From Rubrivivax benzoatilyticus JA2 = ATCC BAA-35 (GTDB taxonomy: Bacteria > Pseudomonadota > Gammaproteobacteria > Burkholderiales > Burkholderiaceae_C), in the NCBI RefSeq assembly GCF_000190375.1, contig NZ_AEWG01000160.1, forward strand, positions 1 to 64,000: DNA of 64,000 bases. The letters run 5' to 3'. The notes beneath the pieces are model-generated. The model did no database searches. It saw nothing but the letters and a program-made list of their open reading frames with translations, and was not told where the DNA came from. Below are positions 49,771 to 60,365 of this stretch, one piece after another (position 1 is the stretch's first letter; every line of letters begins with the position of its first letter). A program made the position numbers and the translations under genes.

Positions 49771-50652
49771 TCAGGACAGCACGCGGCGGCGCATGCCCAG
49801 CCACTCGTTGGCGGCCAGCGCCCCCAGCACCAGCAGGCCGCCGGCGAGCACCGCCGAGTCGGGCGCCTCGCCGGCGCCCAGCCAGGCCCAGCTGACGCCG
49901 AAGATCACCTCCAGCAGCCCGAGCAGCGACATCTCGGCCGCCGGCAGCACGCGCGAGACGGCCACCGCGATCAGGCAGGGCACCGCGAGCTGCACCGAGC
50001 CCAGCAGGGCCAGCAGCCCCAGGTCATGGCCCGAGGCCTGGAAAGGCCAGGCCAGCGGCAGCGTCACCAGCGCCGACAGCGTCGCGCCGATCAGCACCGC
50101 CGGCAGCATGTCGGCCCCGGGGTCGTCGCGCCGCGATTGCAGCGTCGTCCAGTTGATCGCCGCGGCCACCGGCACCGCCAGCGCGACCAGCGTGCCGGCC
50201 AAGTGGCGCGCGTCGCCGGCATGCAGATGCTGGCCGTACATCCAGGCGATGCCGGCGCCGGCCACCGCGATCGCGCCCCAGGTGCGCGCCGGCAGCCGGT
50301 GCCCGAGGGCGAAACGCGCCAGCAGCGCCGTGAACAGCGGCCCCAGCGCCATCGTCACCAGCACGTTGGCCACCGTGGTCAGCGTCAGGCCGACCATGAA
50401 GGCCGTGTACATGACGCTCCAGCAGACGCCCGACAGCCACAGCGTGCGCCCGCCGTCGCGGATCGAGCGCCACAGCGGCACCGGCCCGCGCAGCCACGAC
50501 AGCAGCGCGAGCAGCGCCAGCGCATTGAAGGCGCTGCGCCAGAACGTGACCTCGAAGCTGCGCGCCGCCTCCAGGTGGCGCGTGACGACGCCCGCGATGC
50601 TCCACATCAGCGTGGCGACGATCATCAGCAGCACGGCGTTGCGACGAGACAC
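49771..50652 (-). CDS. EamA/DMT-family transporter
   Basis: A 293-residue protein with about ten hydrophobic helices in two EamA repeats (RNAVLLMIVATLMWSIAGVV starts the first; MPAVLIGATLSALVTLPLAW lies in the second). DMT exporters move amino acids and other metabolites. The substrate is unknown. It ends one base from the ABC1 kinase stop codon, with convergent orientation. Confidence 0.9.
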   Translation of the reverse strand: MSRRNAVLLMIVATLMWSIAGVVTRHLEAARSFEVTFWRSAFNALALLALLSWLRGPVPLWRSIRDGGRTLWLSGVCWSVMYTAFMVGLTLTTVANVLVTMALGPLFTALLARFALGHRLPARTWGAIAVAGAGIAWMYGQHLHAGDARHLAGTLVALAVPVAAAINWTTLQSRRDDPGADMLPAVLIGATLSALVTLPLAWPFQASGHDLGLLALLGSVQLAVPCLIAVAVSRVLPAAEMSLLGLLEVIFGVSWAWLGAGEAPDSAVLAGGLLVLGALAANEWLGMRRRVLS

Positions 50653-50707
50653 GGCGGGGACGATTCAAGAGGCTCGCGCAGCGAGCCGGGCAAAGACCTG
50701 GCTAGAC

Positions 50708-50728
50708 GCCCCCCTCCCGGAGGGGGGC
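50708..50728. repeat. GC-rich inverted repeat downstream of typA
   Basis: GCCCCCCTCC (50708-50717) and GGAGGGGGGC (50719-50728), followed by CTGCGGGGGAGCCC. No T-run. It looks like one copy of a GC-rich dispersed intergenic repeat of the kind found in Burkholderiales genomes; no second copy was noticed in this window. Confidence 0.55.
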
Positions 50729-50789
50729 TGCGGGGGAGCCCACGGAACGGCGAACGCCGAAGAGCGTCCGGATCCGCAAGCGCCCGCGC

Positions 50790-52615
<1,826 letters not shown>

Positions 52616-52619
<4 letters not shown>

Positions 52620-53623
52620 GTCGTGGCCTCGTGCCCGTGGGCGGTCTGGGGCGTGGAGGTGACGGTCTCGGGGATCGAGACCGGCGGGATGGGTTGGAGC
52701 TGCGCGGCCACCTCGACGGGGCTGAGCAGGCGGTCGGCGATCAGCTCCCCGCGGGTGATGTGCGCGCTGCCGAGGAAGGCGCGCGGGTCCGGGCCGTAGA
52801 CGCGCACGGCGCTCGCGTCGGCCTGCGCGGTGCGGCGGCGCTGCCCGGACAGGAAGCGGCCGGCATCGTCGTCGGCCAGCCGCAGGGCGGGCCAGTCGGC
52901 GAGCAGGCAGTCGATCGGCCGGATCAGCGCGTCGCGCGCCGCCGGCGTAAGGGTCTCGAGCTCGGCGATCGTCACTGCGCCGTCCAGCGTCAGCGGGCCG
53001 CTGGCGGTGCGGCGCAGCGCCGCCAGGTGCGCGCCGCAGCCCAGCGCGCGGCCGATGTCCTCGGCCAGCGTGCGCACGTAGGTGCCCTTGGTGCAGAGCA
53101 CGTCGAGCACCAGCGTCGGCGCGGTCCAGTCCAGCACCGCGAGCGAGCGGATCGTCACGCGGCGCGGCGTGCGCTCGACCTCGACACCGGCACGCGCGTA
53201 GTCGTAGAGCGCGCGGCCCTCGTGCTTCAGCGCCGAGTGCATCGGCGGCAGCTGGTCGATCTCGCCAGTGAACCGCTCCAGCACGGCGGCGATCGCGGCA
53301 CGGTCGCAGTCGACCGGGCGCTCTTCGAGCACCTCGCCTTCGAGGTCGCCGGTGCTCGTCGTGCGCCCCAGGTGCAGCGTCGCGGTGTAGCGCTTGTCGG
53401 CGTCCAGGCTGGCTTGCGAGAACTTGGTCGCGGCGCCGAAACACAGCGGCAGCAGGCCGGTGGCCAGCGGGTCCAGCGTGCCGGTGTGGCCGCCCTTCTC
53501 CGCCCGCAGGATGCCCTTGGCCTTCTGCAGCGCGTCGTTGCTCGTCCAGCCGATCGGCTTGTCGAGCAGCAGCACGCCGTGCAGGGCACGGCGCGGCAGG
53601 CGGGGCGGACGGGCGTTGCGCAT
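52616..53623 (-). CDS. truB: tRNA pseudouridine(55) synthase
   Basis: A 335-residue enzyme that makes pseudouridine 55 in tRNA T-loops. The catalytic aspartate lies in [20 protein letters not shown] (about residues 43-62), with [16 protein letters not shown] before it. A C-terminal PUA-like region follows. The N-terminal 13 residues are basic. It begins 10 bp after rbfA and overlaps typA. Confidence 0.97.
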
Positions 53624-53633
53624 CGCGGCGGAC

Positions 53634-53999
53634 TCAGTCGTCCTTGGCCCGGGTGGCGTTGGCCTTGACGATCAGCGCCGACAGGTCGGCGGCGCGCTCG
53701 GTCGTGCGGTCGAAATGGAAGTGCAGCGTCGGCACGGTGTGGATCGCCAGGCGCTTGAACAGGCCGTTGCGCAGGAAGCCGGCGGCTTCGTTGAGCGCCG
53801 TGGCGCTGTCCTCGGCACTGCCGACGAGCACCGAGAAATAGACCTGCGCGTGCGCGTAGTCGGGCGAGACCTCGACGCTGTTGAGCGTGACCATGCCGAT
53901 GCGCGGGTCCTTCAGCTCGCGGATCAGCTCGGCCAGATCACGCTGGATCTGGTCGGCGACTCGGAAGCTGCGGTTGACGGGGGCCTTCTTGTGACGCAT
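53634..53999 (-). CDS. rbfA: ribosome-binding factor A
   Basis: A 121-residue KH-fold factor for 30S maturation. Family segments [19 protein letters not shown] and [28 protein letters not shown] are present. I start at [10 protein letters not shown], preceded by AGGAGC; longer translation upstream runs into the terminator. An intrinsic terminator separates it from infB. Confidence 0.96.
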   Translation of the reverse strand: MRHKKAPVNRSFRVADQIQRDLAELIRELKDPRIGMVTLNSVEVSPDYAHAQVYFSVLVGSAEDSATALNEAAGFLRNGLFKRLAIHTVPTLHFHFDRTTERAADLSALIVKANATRAKDD

Positions 54000-54011
54000 C
54001 GGGGTGCTCCT

Positions 54012-54039
54012 AAAAAAACGCGACCCCGCCAAGGCGGGG
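54012..54039 (-). terminator. intrinsic terminator between infB and rbfA
   Basis: On the minus strand CCCCGCC/GGCGGGG (stem 54039-54024) is followed after 5 nt by TTTTTTT (54018-54012). The T-run abuts the AGGAGC ribosome site of rbfA, so it would reduce transcription into rbfA-truB-typA. Confidence 0.85.
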
Positions 54040-54102
54040 CCGCTCGAGATCAAGGTCATGACGCTGCCGTCCGGCGCGAGGGCCGGGCGGCAGCCGGGGG
54101 AC

Positions 54103-57015
54103 TCACAGGGTCCGGGCCACTTCCTTGACTTCGAAGACTTCGAGCTGGTCGCCTTCGCGGATGTCGTTGTAGTTCTTCAGCTTGATGCCGCACTCGAAGC
54201 CTTCCTTGACTTCGCGGACATCGTCCTTCAGACGCTTCAGCGACTCGATCTCGCCGGTGTAGACGACGACGTTGTCGCGCAGCAGGCGGAAGCGTGCGTT
54301 GCGGGTCACCTGGCCGGCGGTGATCATGCAGCCGGCCACCGTGCCGATCTTGCTGGCCACGAACACCTGGCGGATCTCGGCCATGCCGATGACTTCCTCG
54401 CGCTGCTCCGGCGCCAGCATGCCCGCCATCGCCGCCTTCACCTCGTCGACCGCGTCGTAGATGATGTTGTAGTAGCGGATGTCGACGCCGTTGCCCTCGG
54501 CCAGCTTGCGCGCGCCGGCATCGGCCCGCGTGTTGAAGCCGATGACCACCGCCTTCGAGGCGATCGCCAGGTTGACGTCGCTTTCGCTGATGCCACCGAC
54601 CGCGGCGTGCACGATCTGCACCTTGACCTCGGCCGTCGACAGCTTCTGCAGGCTCTGCGCCAGCGCTTCCTGCGAACCCTGCACGTCGGCCTTGATGATC
54701 AGCGGCAGCGTCTGCGCGGCGTCGCCGAGCTGGTCGAACATGTTCTCCAGCTTCGCGGCCTGCTGGCGCGCCAGCTTGACGTCGCGGTACTTGCCCTGAC
54801 GGAAGGTCGCGATCTCGCGCGCCCGGCGCTCGTCGGTCAGCACGATGAACTCGTCACCGGCCTGCGGCACCTCGGTCAGGCCCTGGATCTCGACCGGCAT
54901 CGACGGACCGACGGACTCGGTGTTCTTGCCGTCCTCGTCGAGCATCGCGCGCACCCGGCCGTAGCTCGAGCCGGCGAGCACGACGTCGCCCTTCTTCAGC
55001 GTGCCGCTCTGCACCAGCACCGTGGCCACCGGGCCGCGGCCCTTGTCCAGGCGGGCTTCGATGACTAGGCCGCGGGCGGCGGCTTCCACCGGCGCCTTCA
55101 GCTCCAGCACCTCGGCCTGCAGCAGCACCTGCTCGAGCAGGTTGTCGATGCCCGTGCCGGCCTTGGCCGACACCGGAACGAACGGCGAGTCACCGCCGAA
55201 GTCCTCGGGCACCACGCCTTCGGCCACGAGCTCGCTCTTCACGCGCTCGATGTTGGCGTCCGGCTTGTCGATCTTGTTGAGCGCCACGACGATGGGCACC
55301 TCGGCCGCCTTGGCGTGCGAGATCGCTTCCTTGGTCTGCGGCATGACGCCGTCGTCGGCGGCCACGACCAGGATGACGATGTCGGTCGCCTTGGCGCCGC
55401 GGGCACGCATCGCGGTGAACGCCGCGTGGCCCGGGGTGTCGAGGAAGGTGACGACGCCGCGCGGCGTCTCGACGTGATACGCGCCGATGTGCTGCGTGAT
55501 GCCGCCGGCTTCGCCCGCGGCGACACGCGCCCGGCGGATGTAGTCCAGCAGCGAGGTCTTGCCGTGGTCGACGTGGCCCATCACGGTGACGACCGGCGGA
55601 CGCGGCAGCGCCTCGGCGGCGTTGTGCGCGGCGGTCTCTTCCTCGGTGAAGGCTTCCGGATCGTCCAGCTTGGCGGCGAACGCTTTGTGGCCCATCTCCT
55701 CGACGAGGATCATGGCCGTTTCCTGGTCGAGCTGCTGGTTGATCGTGACCATCTGGCCCAGCTTCATCAGCTGCTTGATCAGTTCGCTGGCCTTGACGGA
55801 CATCTTGTGCGCGAGGTCGGCGACGGAAATCGTCTCCGGCACGTGCACTTCCTGGATCTGCTGCTCGGGCGGCGGCGTGAAGTTGGAGCCGCCGTCGCGG
55901 TCGCCGCGGCCACCGCGCACGCCGCCACGCGGCGCACGCCAGCCCGGACGCGCACCACCGGCGTCGCCGCGCGTCTTCAGCGCGGCACGCTTCTTCGCGG
56001 CGTCGTCGGCCCAGCTCGAGGACAGCTTCTCGGACTTGACCTGCTTCTTGTCGCCCGGCTTGGCGGCCGTCGACGACGGCGCGGCACCCGGGGCGCCCGG
56101 CTTGGCGGCCGGCTTGTGGATCGTGCCCTTGATCGCTTCCTTGGCCGCTTCGGGCTTCGGCTCCTCGGGCTTCTTGGCGACCAGCGTCTTGCGCGGCTGG
56201 GCCATCATCGCCCGGATGGCGGCGGCCTCGGCCTCGGCGGCCTTGCGCTTGCGCTCGAGCTCGGCCTGACGCGCGGTGTCCTCGGCCGCCTTGTCGGCGG
56301 CCTTGACGACACGCAGCACCGGCTTCGGCGGCTCGGCGGGCTTCGCGGGCTCGACCGGCTTGGCCGCCTCGACGGGCTTCGCAGCCTCCGGGGCAGCGGC
56401 GGCGCCGGCGGGCTTGGCCGAATCGTTCTGGGCGCGGGCGGCAGCCTCGGCGGCGGCCTTGGCGGCCTCCTCGGCAGCGGCCTTGGCGGCGGCTTCGGCG
56501 GCAGCCTTCGCGGCGGCTTCGGCAGCCGCCTTGGCGGCGGCCTCGGCGGCCTCGCGAGCCAGGCGCTCCTGCTCCTCGCGGCGGCGGCGCTGTTCGGCGA
56601 GTTCCTCTTCCTGGCGGCGCAGGGCCTCGGCTTCGGCGCGCGCTTCTTCCTCCCGGCGCTGCAGGTCGAGTTCCTCGGCCGTCGGGCCGGCGGTCATCTC
56701 GCCGCCGGGGATGTCGTCACGCTTGACGAAGACACGCTTCTTGCGCACCTCGACCTGGATCGTGCGAGCCTTGCCGCTGGCATCGGCTTGCTTGATCTCG
56801 GTGGTCGACTTGCGGGTCAGGGTGATCTTCTTGCGCTCGGCGCCGCCGGTGCCGTGCGACGAACGCAGGAACTCGAGCAGACGCTCCTTGTCCGCATCGG
56901 TCAGCGCGTCGTCGGGCGACTTCTTGGCGACGCCGGCCGACTGCAGCTGCTCCAGCAGCGCCGCCGTCGGGCGGTTGAGCTGGAGGGCGAACTGGGCGAC
57001 GGTGGTCACGGCCAT
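54103..57015 (-). CDS. infB: translation initiation factor IF-2
   Basis: A 970-residue GTPase that brings initiator tRNA to the 30S subunit. It has an N-terminal IF2-N domain ([20 protein letters not shown]), a long charged linker with about seven tandem AAAEA-type helical repeats near residues 155-190 and a Lys/Pro/Ala-rich section. The G domain follows ([35 protein letters not shown]), then domains II-IV. Longer than E. coli IF-2 because of the linker. 55 bp after nusA. Confidence 0.97.
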   Translation of the reverse strand: MAVTTVAQFALQLNRPTAALLEQLQSAGVAKKSPDDALTDADKERLLEFLRSSHGTGGAERKKITLTRKSTTEIKQADASGKARTIQVEVRKKRVFVKRDDIPGGEMTAGPTAEELDLQRREEEARAEAEALRRQEEELAEQRRRREEQERLAREAAEAAAKAAAEAAAKAAAEAAAKAAAEEAAKAAAEAAARAQNDSAKPAGAAAAPEAAKPVEAAKPVEPAKPAEPPKPVLRVVKAADKAAEDTARQAELERKRKAAEAEAAAIRAMMAQPRKTLVAKKPEEPKPEAAKEAIKGTIHKPAAKPGAPGAAPSSTAAKPGDKKQVKSEKLSSSWADDAAKKRAALKTRGDAGGARPGWRAPRGGVRGGRGDRDGGSNFTPPPEQQIQEVHVPETISVADLAHKMSVKASELIKQLMKLGQMVTINQQLDQETAMILVEEMGHKAFAAKLDDPEAFTEEETAAHNAAEALPRPPVVTVMGHVDHGKTSLLDYIRRARVAAGEAGGITQHIGAYHVETPRGVVTFLDTPGHAAFTAMRARGAKATDIVILVVAADDGVMPQTKEAISHAKAAEVPIVVALNKIDKPDANIERVKSELVAEGVVPEDFGGDSPFVPVSAKAGTGIDNLLEQVLLQAEVLELKAPVEAAARGLVIEARLDKGRGPVATVLVQSGTLKKGDVVLAGSSYGRVRAMLDEDGKNTESVGPSMPVEIQGLTEVPQAGDEFIVLTDERRAREIATFRQGKYRDVKLARQQAAKLENMFDQLGDAAQTLPLIIKADVQGSQEALAQSLQKLSTAEVKVQIVHAAVGGISESDVNLAIASKAVVIGFNTRADAGARKLAEGNGVDIRYYNIIYDAVDEVKAAMAGMLAPEQREEVIGMAEIRQVFVASKIGTVAGCMITAGQVTRNARFRLLRDNVVVYTGEIESLKRLKDDVREVKEGFECGIKLKNYNDIREGDQLEVFEVKEVARTL

Positions 57016-57070
57016 TGGGCGGTATTCCTCGGTTTTTTGCAGCGGGCGCGAGCGTTCAACGGTCTGTCGT

Positions 57071-58549
57071 TCAGGCAGTGAACCAATGCTCGCGCGCCTT
57101 CATGATCAGAGCGCGCGCCTGCGTCTCGTCGACGCCGGTCATCTCGACCAGTTCATCGACGGCCAGGTCGGCCAGGTCGTCGCGGGTGTTGACGCCGCCG
57201 TCGGACAGCTTGCCGATCAGCTCGGGCGTCAGGCCCTCGAGGTCGCGCAGATCCTGCGACACCTCCTCGACCTTCTCCTCGCGTTCGATCTCCATCGTCA
57301 GCAGCGCGTCCTTGGCACGGGTGCGCAGCTCTTGAACGGTGTCCTCGTCGAAGGCCTCGATCTCGAGCATCTCCTGCAGCGGCACGTAGGCCACTTCCTC
57401 GAGGCTCGTGAAGCCTTCGGCGATGAGGATGTCGGCGACTTCCTCGTCGACGTCGAGCTTCTCGACGAAGATCTTGCGCACCGACTCGGTCTCGGTGGCC
57501 TGCTTGGCCTGCGATTCCTCGGCGGTCATGATGTTGATGCGCCAGCCGGTCAGCTCCGACGCCAGACGCACGTTCTGGCCGCCGCGGCCGATCGCGATCG
57601 CGAGGTTCTCCTCGTCGACGACGACGTCCATCGCGTGGCGCTCCTCGTCGACGACGATGCTCTGCACGTTGGCCGGGGCCAGCGCGCCGATGACGAACTG
57701 CGCCGGGTCTTCGGACCACAGCACGATGTCCACGCGCTCGCCGGCGAGTTCGGTCGTCACGCCGTTGACGCGCGAGCCGCGCACGCCGACGCAGGTGCCG
57801 ATCGGGTCGACGCGGCGGTCATGGCTGACGACGGCGATCTTGGCGCGGCTGCCCGGGTCGCGGGCGCAGCTCTTGATCTCCAGCAGGCCCAGCTCGATCT
57901 CGGGCACTTCCTGGCCGAAGAGCTCGACCATGAAGCCCGGCGCGCTGCGCGACAGCATGATCTGCGGGCCGCGCTGCGTCGGGTCGACGCCGAGGATGAA
58001 GGCCCGCACGCGGTCGCCCGAGCGCAGGTTTTCCTTCGGGATCATCTCGCTGCGCTTCAGGCGCCCTTCGACACGGCCGGACTCGACGATGATGTCGCCC
58101 TTGTCCAGACGCTTGACGGTGCCGACGAAGATCTTGTCGCCACGCGCCAGGAAGTCGTTGAGCAGCTGCTCGCGCTCGGCGTCGCGGATCTTCTGCAGGA
58201 TGACCTGCTTGGCCGCCTGGGCGCCGATGCGGCCGATCGGCACCGAATCGACCGACTCCTCGATGTAGTCGTCGACCTCGATGTCGGCAATCTGCTCCTG
58301 GGCCTCGAACAGCAGCACCTCGGCATCGGCGTTCTGCAACCCGGCCTCGTTGGGCACGACGTGCCAGCGGCGGAAGGTTTCGTATTCGCCGGTCTCACGG
58401 TCGACCGCCACGCGGATGTCGACCTCGCCGCCGTGCAGCTTCTTCGTGGCCGAGGCCAGTGCGGCCTCGACCGCGCCGAAGACGACGTCGCGATCGACCG
58501 TCTTCTCGCGCGAGATGGCGTCCACCAGCATCAGCATTTCGCGATTCAT
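57071..58549 (-). CDS. nusA: transcription termination/antitermination protein NusA
   Basis: A 492-residue RNA polymerase-binding factor. It has an N-terminal RNAP-binding domain (about residues 1-125), an S1 domain ([20 protein letters not shown]), two KH domains ([20 protein letters not shown]) and C-terminal acidic repeats ([20 protein letters not shown]). Its ATG overlaps the rimP stop by 4 bases (ATGA). The operon leader carries a terminator that may be subject to NusA-linked regulation. Confidence 0.97.
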   Translation of the reverse strand: MNREMLMLVDAISREKTVDRDVVFGAVEAALASATKKLHGGEVDIRVAVDRETGEYETFRRWHVVPNEAGLQNADAEVLLFEAQEQIADIEVDDYIEESVDSVPIGRIGAQAAKQVILQKIRDAEREQLLNDFLARGDKIFVGTVKRLDKGDIIVESGRVEGRLKRSEMIPKENLRSGDRVRAFILGVDPTQRGPQIMLSRSAPGFMVELFGQEVPEIELGLLEIKSCARDPGSRAKIAVVSHDRRVDPIGTCVGVRGSRVNGVTTELAGERVDIVLWSEDPAQFVIGALAPANVQSIVVDEERHAMDVVVDEENLAIAIGRGGQNVRLASELTGWRINIMTAEESQAKQATETESVRKIFVEKLDVDEEVADILIAEGFTSLEEVAYVPLQEMLEIEAFDEDTVQELRTRAKDALLTMEIEREEKVEEVSQDLRDLEGLTPELIGKLSDGGVNTRDDLADLAVDELVEMTGVDETQARALIMKAREHWFTA

Positions 58550-59130
58550 CGCTCCAGACCTCCGTCTACCCCCGGCTCAGTACCGGCCTTGCGGCCGCGC
58601 CGGCCTTTGAAATCAACAACCGGGACGAGCCGGGCTTCGCGCACCTCGTCGAGCGAGAACGCCAGCACCTGCTCGGCCTTGCCGTCCTGGAAGACGAGGT
58701 TCCAGCCCTCGCCCTCCCCTTTGCCCAGAAGACCCTTCCAATGCTTGCGGCCCTGGAACGGCTGCCGCAGCGTGAGTTCGATCTCCTGGCCCGAAAAACG
58801 CTCGTAGTCGGCGGCACGGCGCAGCGGCCGGTCCAGCCCGGGCGACGAAACCTCCAGGCGCTCGTAGTCGACGTTCTCGACCTCGAGCACGTACTGGAGT
58901 TGTCGCGTGACCGCCTCGCAGTCCTCGACCGTGACGAATTCGCCTTCGACCGGATAGGCGTGGCCGGGGACGCGGTCGATCGTGACACGCAGCAGCCCGC
59001 GACCGGCGCGCTCGACCTCGACCAGGTCGTAGCTCAACCCGGTGACCGTGCGCTCGATCGTGTCGCGCCAGCTGGTGCGACGTTCGTCGCCCGCGGCGCC
59101 TGCCTTGTCTGCCGTGTCCGTTCCGCTCAA
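58546..59130 (-). CDS. rimP: ribosome maturation factor RimP
   Basis: A 194-residue 30S assembly factor. The family core [20 protein letters not shown] begins near residue 20, followed by [40 protein letters not shown] and the C-terminal SH3-like part. No ATG or GTG lies near the core, so the TTG at 59130 is proposed; the next upstream ATG would add about 90 disordered residues. First gene of the rimP-nusA-infB operon, about 235 nt after the predicted transcription start. Confidence 0.88.
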   Translation of the reverse strand: MSGTDTADKAGAAGDERRTSWRDTIERTVTGLSYDLVEVERAGRGLLRVTIDRVPGHAYPVEGEFVTVEDCEAVTRQLQYVLEVENVDYERLEVSSPGLDRPLRRAADYERFSGQEIELTLRQPFQGRKHWKGLLGKGEGEGWNLVFQDGKAEQVLAFSLDEVREARLVPVVDFKGRRGRKAGTEPGVDGGLER

Positions 59131-59318
59131 AAGTGCCCCGTGTCCTGTACCGGTTGCCCGCCCATCGCCGCCCGGTTTCCCGGCGTCGGCGTCGCCCCCG
59201 GGGCCGCCGAGGCGTCTTGCCTGCCGCCTGCATGTGATCCGGGGCCGACGGCGGCATCTGCGATGGGCATCCGATGCCCGGCAAACACGACCACGACCCC
59301 GGGCAAAGGCGTTCGAGC

Positions 59319-59346
59319 AAAAAAATGGGCTGGAAGAATCCGCCCA
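59319..59346 (-). terminator. leader terminator of the rimP-nusA-infB operon
   Basis: On the minus strand TGGGCGG / CCAGCCCA (59346-59326) encloses a 6-nt loop and is followed by seven T residues (59325-59319). It lies about 20 nt downstream of the predicted start, so it would cut the transcript before rimP unless read through. An alternative CTGG/CCAG pairing nearby could compete. Confidence 0.7.
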
Positions 59347-59353
59347 CGCCAGC

Positions 59354-59367
59354 TTTTCCCGGGAAAA
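59354..59367. repeat. 14-bp palindrome at rimP operon start site
   Basis: TTTTCCCGGGAAAA (59354-59367) is a perfect palindrome beginning 4 bp downstream of the -10 element, covering the predicted +1. It may be an operator or a 5' hairpin of the leader RNA. Confidence 0.65.
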
Positions 59368-59371
59368 CGGC

Positions 59372-59400
59372 ATTATAGCCACGGGCCAAACCCTGAGCAA
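59372..59400 (-). promoter_or_regulatory. sigma-70 promoter of rimP-nusA-infB operon
   Basis: On the minus strand TTGCTC (-35, 59400-59395), 17 bp, then TATAAT (-10, 59377-59372), with an extended TGGC just before the -10. It is the best consensus promoter in the window. Confidence 0.88.
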
Positions 59401-59462
59401 GGGCAGAACATCGGCCGCGCCAAGATGCCAAAATCCACGCCTTCCCCAAGAACGGAGTCAAC

Positions 59463-60245
59463 ATGGGTTTCCTTGCCGGCAAGCGCCTGCTCATCACCGG
59501 CCTCATCTCGAACCGCTCGATCGCCTACGGCGTCGCCAGGGCCTGCCGCGCCCAAGGGGCCGAACTCGCCTTCAGCTATGTCGGCGAACGCTTCCGCGAC
59601 CGCATCACCGAATTCGCGCGCGAGTTCGACTCGGAGCTCGTCTTCGAATGCGACGTCGGCGACGACGCGCAGATCGAGGCGATGTTCAAGCAGTTGGCCG
59701 AGCACTGGCCGCAGTTCGACGGCTTCGTGCACTCGATCGGCTTCGCGCCGCGCGAGGCGATCGGCGGCGACTTCCTCGAGGGGCTGTCGCGCGAGGCCTT
59801 CCGCATCGCCCACGACATCTCGGCCTACAGCTTCCCGGCACTGGCCAAGGCCGCGCTGCCGATGCTCAAGCCGAATGCCGCGCTGCTGACGATGAGCTAT
59901 CTGGGCGCGATCCGCGCGGTGCCGAACTACAACACGATGGGCCTGGCCAAGGCCTCGCTGGAAGCCAGCGTGCGCTACCTGGCAGCCAGCCTGGGCCCGC
60001 GCGGCATCCGCGTCAACGGCATCTCCGCCGGCCCGATCAAGACGCTGGCGGCCAGCGGCGTGAAGGACTTCGGCAAGCTGCTGTCCATCGTCGCCAGCAG
60101 CAACCCGCTGCAGCGCAACGTGACGATCGAGGAGGTCGGCAACGTCGCGGCCTTCCTGCTGTCGGACCTGGCCTCGGGCGTGACCGCCGAGATCACCTAC
60201 GTCGACGGCGGCTTCAGCGAGGCGGTGGTCCGCAACGAGGAGTGA
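59463..60245 (+). CDS. fabI: enoyl-[acyl-carrier-protein] reductase (NADH)
   Basis: A 260-residue short-chain dehydrogenase-type enzyme, the last step of each fatty acid elongation cycle. The cofactor motif [20 protein letters not shown] is FabI-type. Active-site residues Tyr146, Tyr156 and Lys163 fall at exactly the E. coli positions ([20 protein letters not shown]). Ribosome site GGAG precedes the ATG. It ends at a strong terminator. Confidence 0.97.
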   Translation: MGFLAGKRLLITGLISNRSIAYGVARACRAQGAELAFSYVGERFRDRITEFAREFDSELVFECDVGDDAQIEAMFKQLAEHWPQFDGFVHSIGFAPREAIGGDFLEGLSREAFRIAHDISAYSFPALAKAALPMLKPNAALLTMSYLGAIRAVPNYNTMGLAKASLEASVRYLAASLGPRGIRVNGISAGPIKTLAASGVKDFGKLLSIVASSNPLQRNVTIEEVGNVAAFLLSDLASGVTAEITYVDGGFSEAVVRNEE

Positions 60246-60285
60246 GCTCGCGCCGCGGCCGGGCCGCGGCAGCTCCTGAAAATAG

Positions 60286-60318
60286 ACAGCCGGGTGGCGC
60301 GAGCCCCCGGCTGTTTTT
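60286..60318 (+). terminator. terminator between fabI and the decarboxylase gene
   Basis: ACAGCCGGG (60286-60294) and CCCGGCTGT (60306-60314), then TTTT (60315-60318). The reverse strand also shows an A/T-rich flank (CTATTTTC), so it may serve the convergent decarboxylase gene as well. Confidence 0.88.
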
Positions 60319-60365
60319 GCGTCCGCGCGTTGCCGCCTGCGCACCGCCCTCGCGGGCGGCCGGCG

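Larger units (their letters stand above)
59131..59462. other. intergenic region between rimP and fabI
   Basis: A 332-bp divergent gap. It holds the rimP operon promoter, a palindrome at its start site, a leader terminator and a GC-rich leader up to the rimP start. The fabI promoter and its GGAG ribosome site are at the right end. No tRNA (such as the metY of E. coli) is seen. Confidence 0.6.

Noticed and set aside
56400-56570. CRISPR-like or minisatellite array
   Set aside because: The repetition lies in frame within infB and encodes the alanine-rich linker; no spacer structure.
59131-59318. Initiator tRNA (metY-like) upstream of rimP
   Set aside because: The leader has no cloverleaf-compatible sequence or TTCRA T-loop; only GC-rich unstructured leader is seen.
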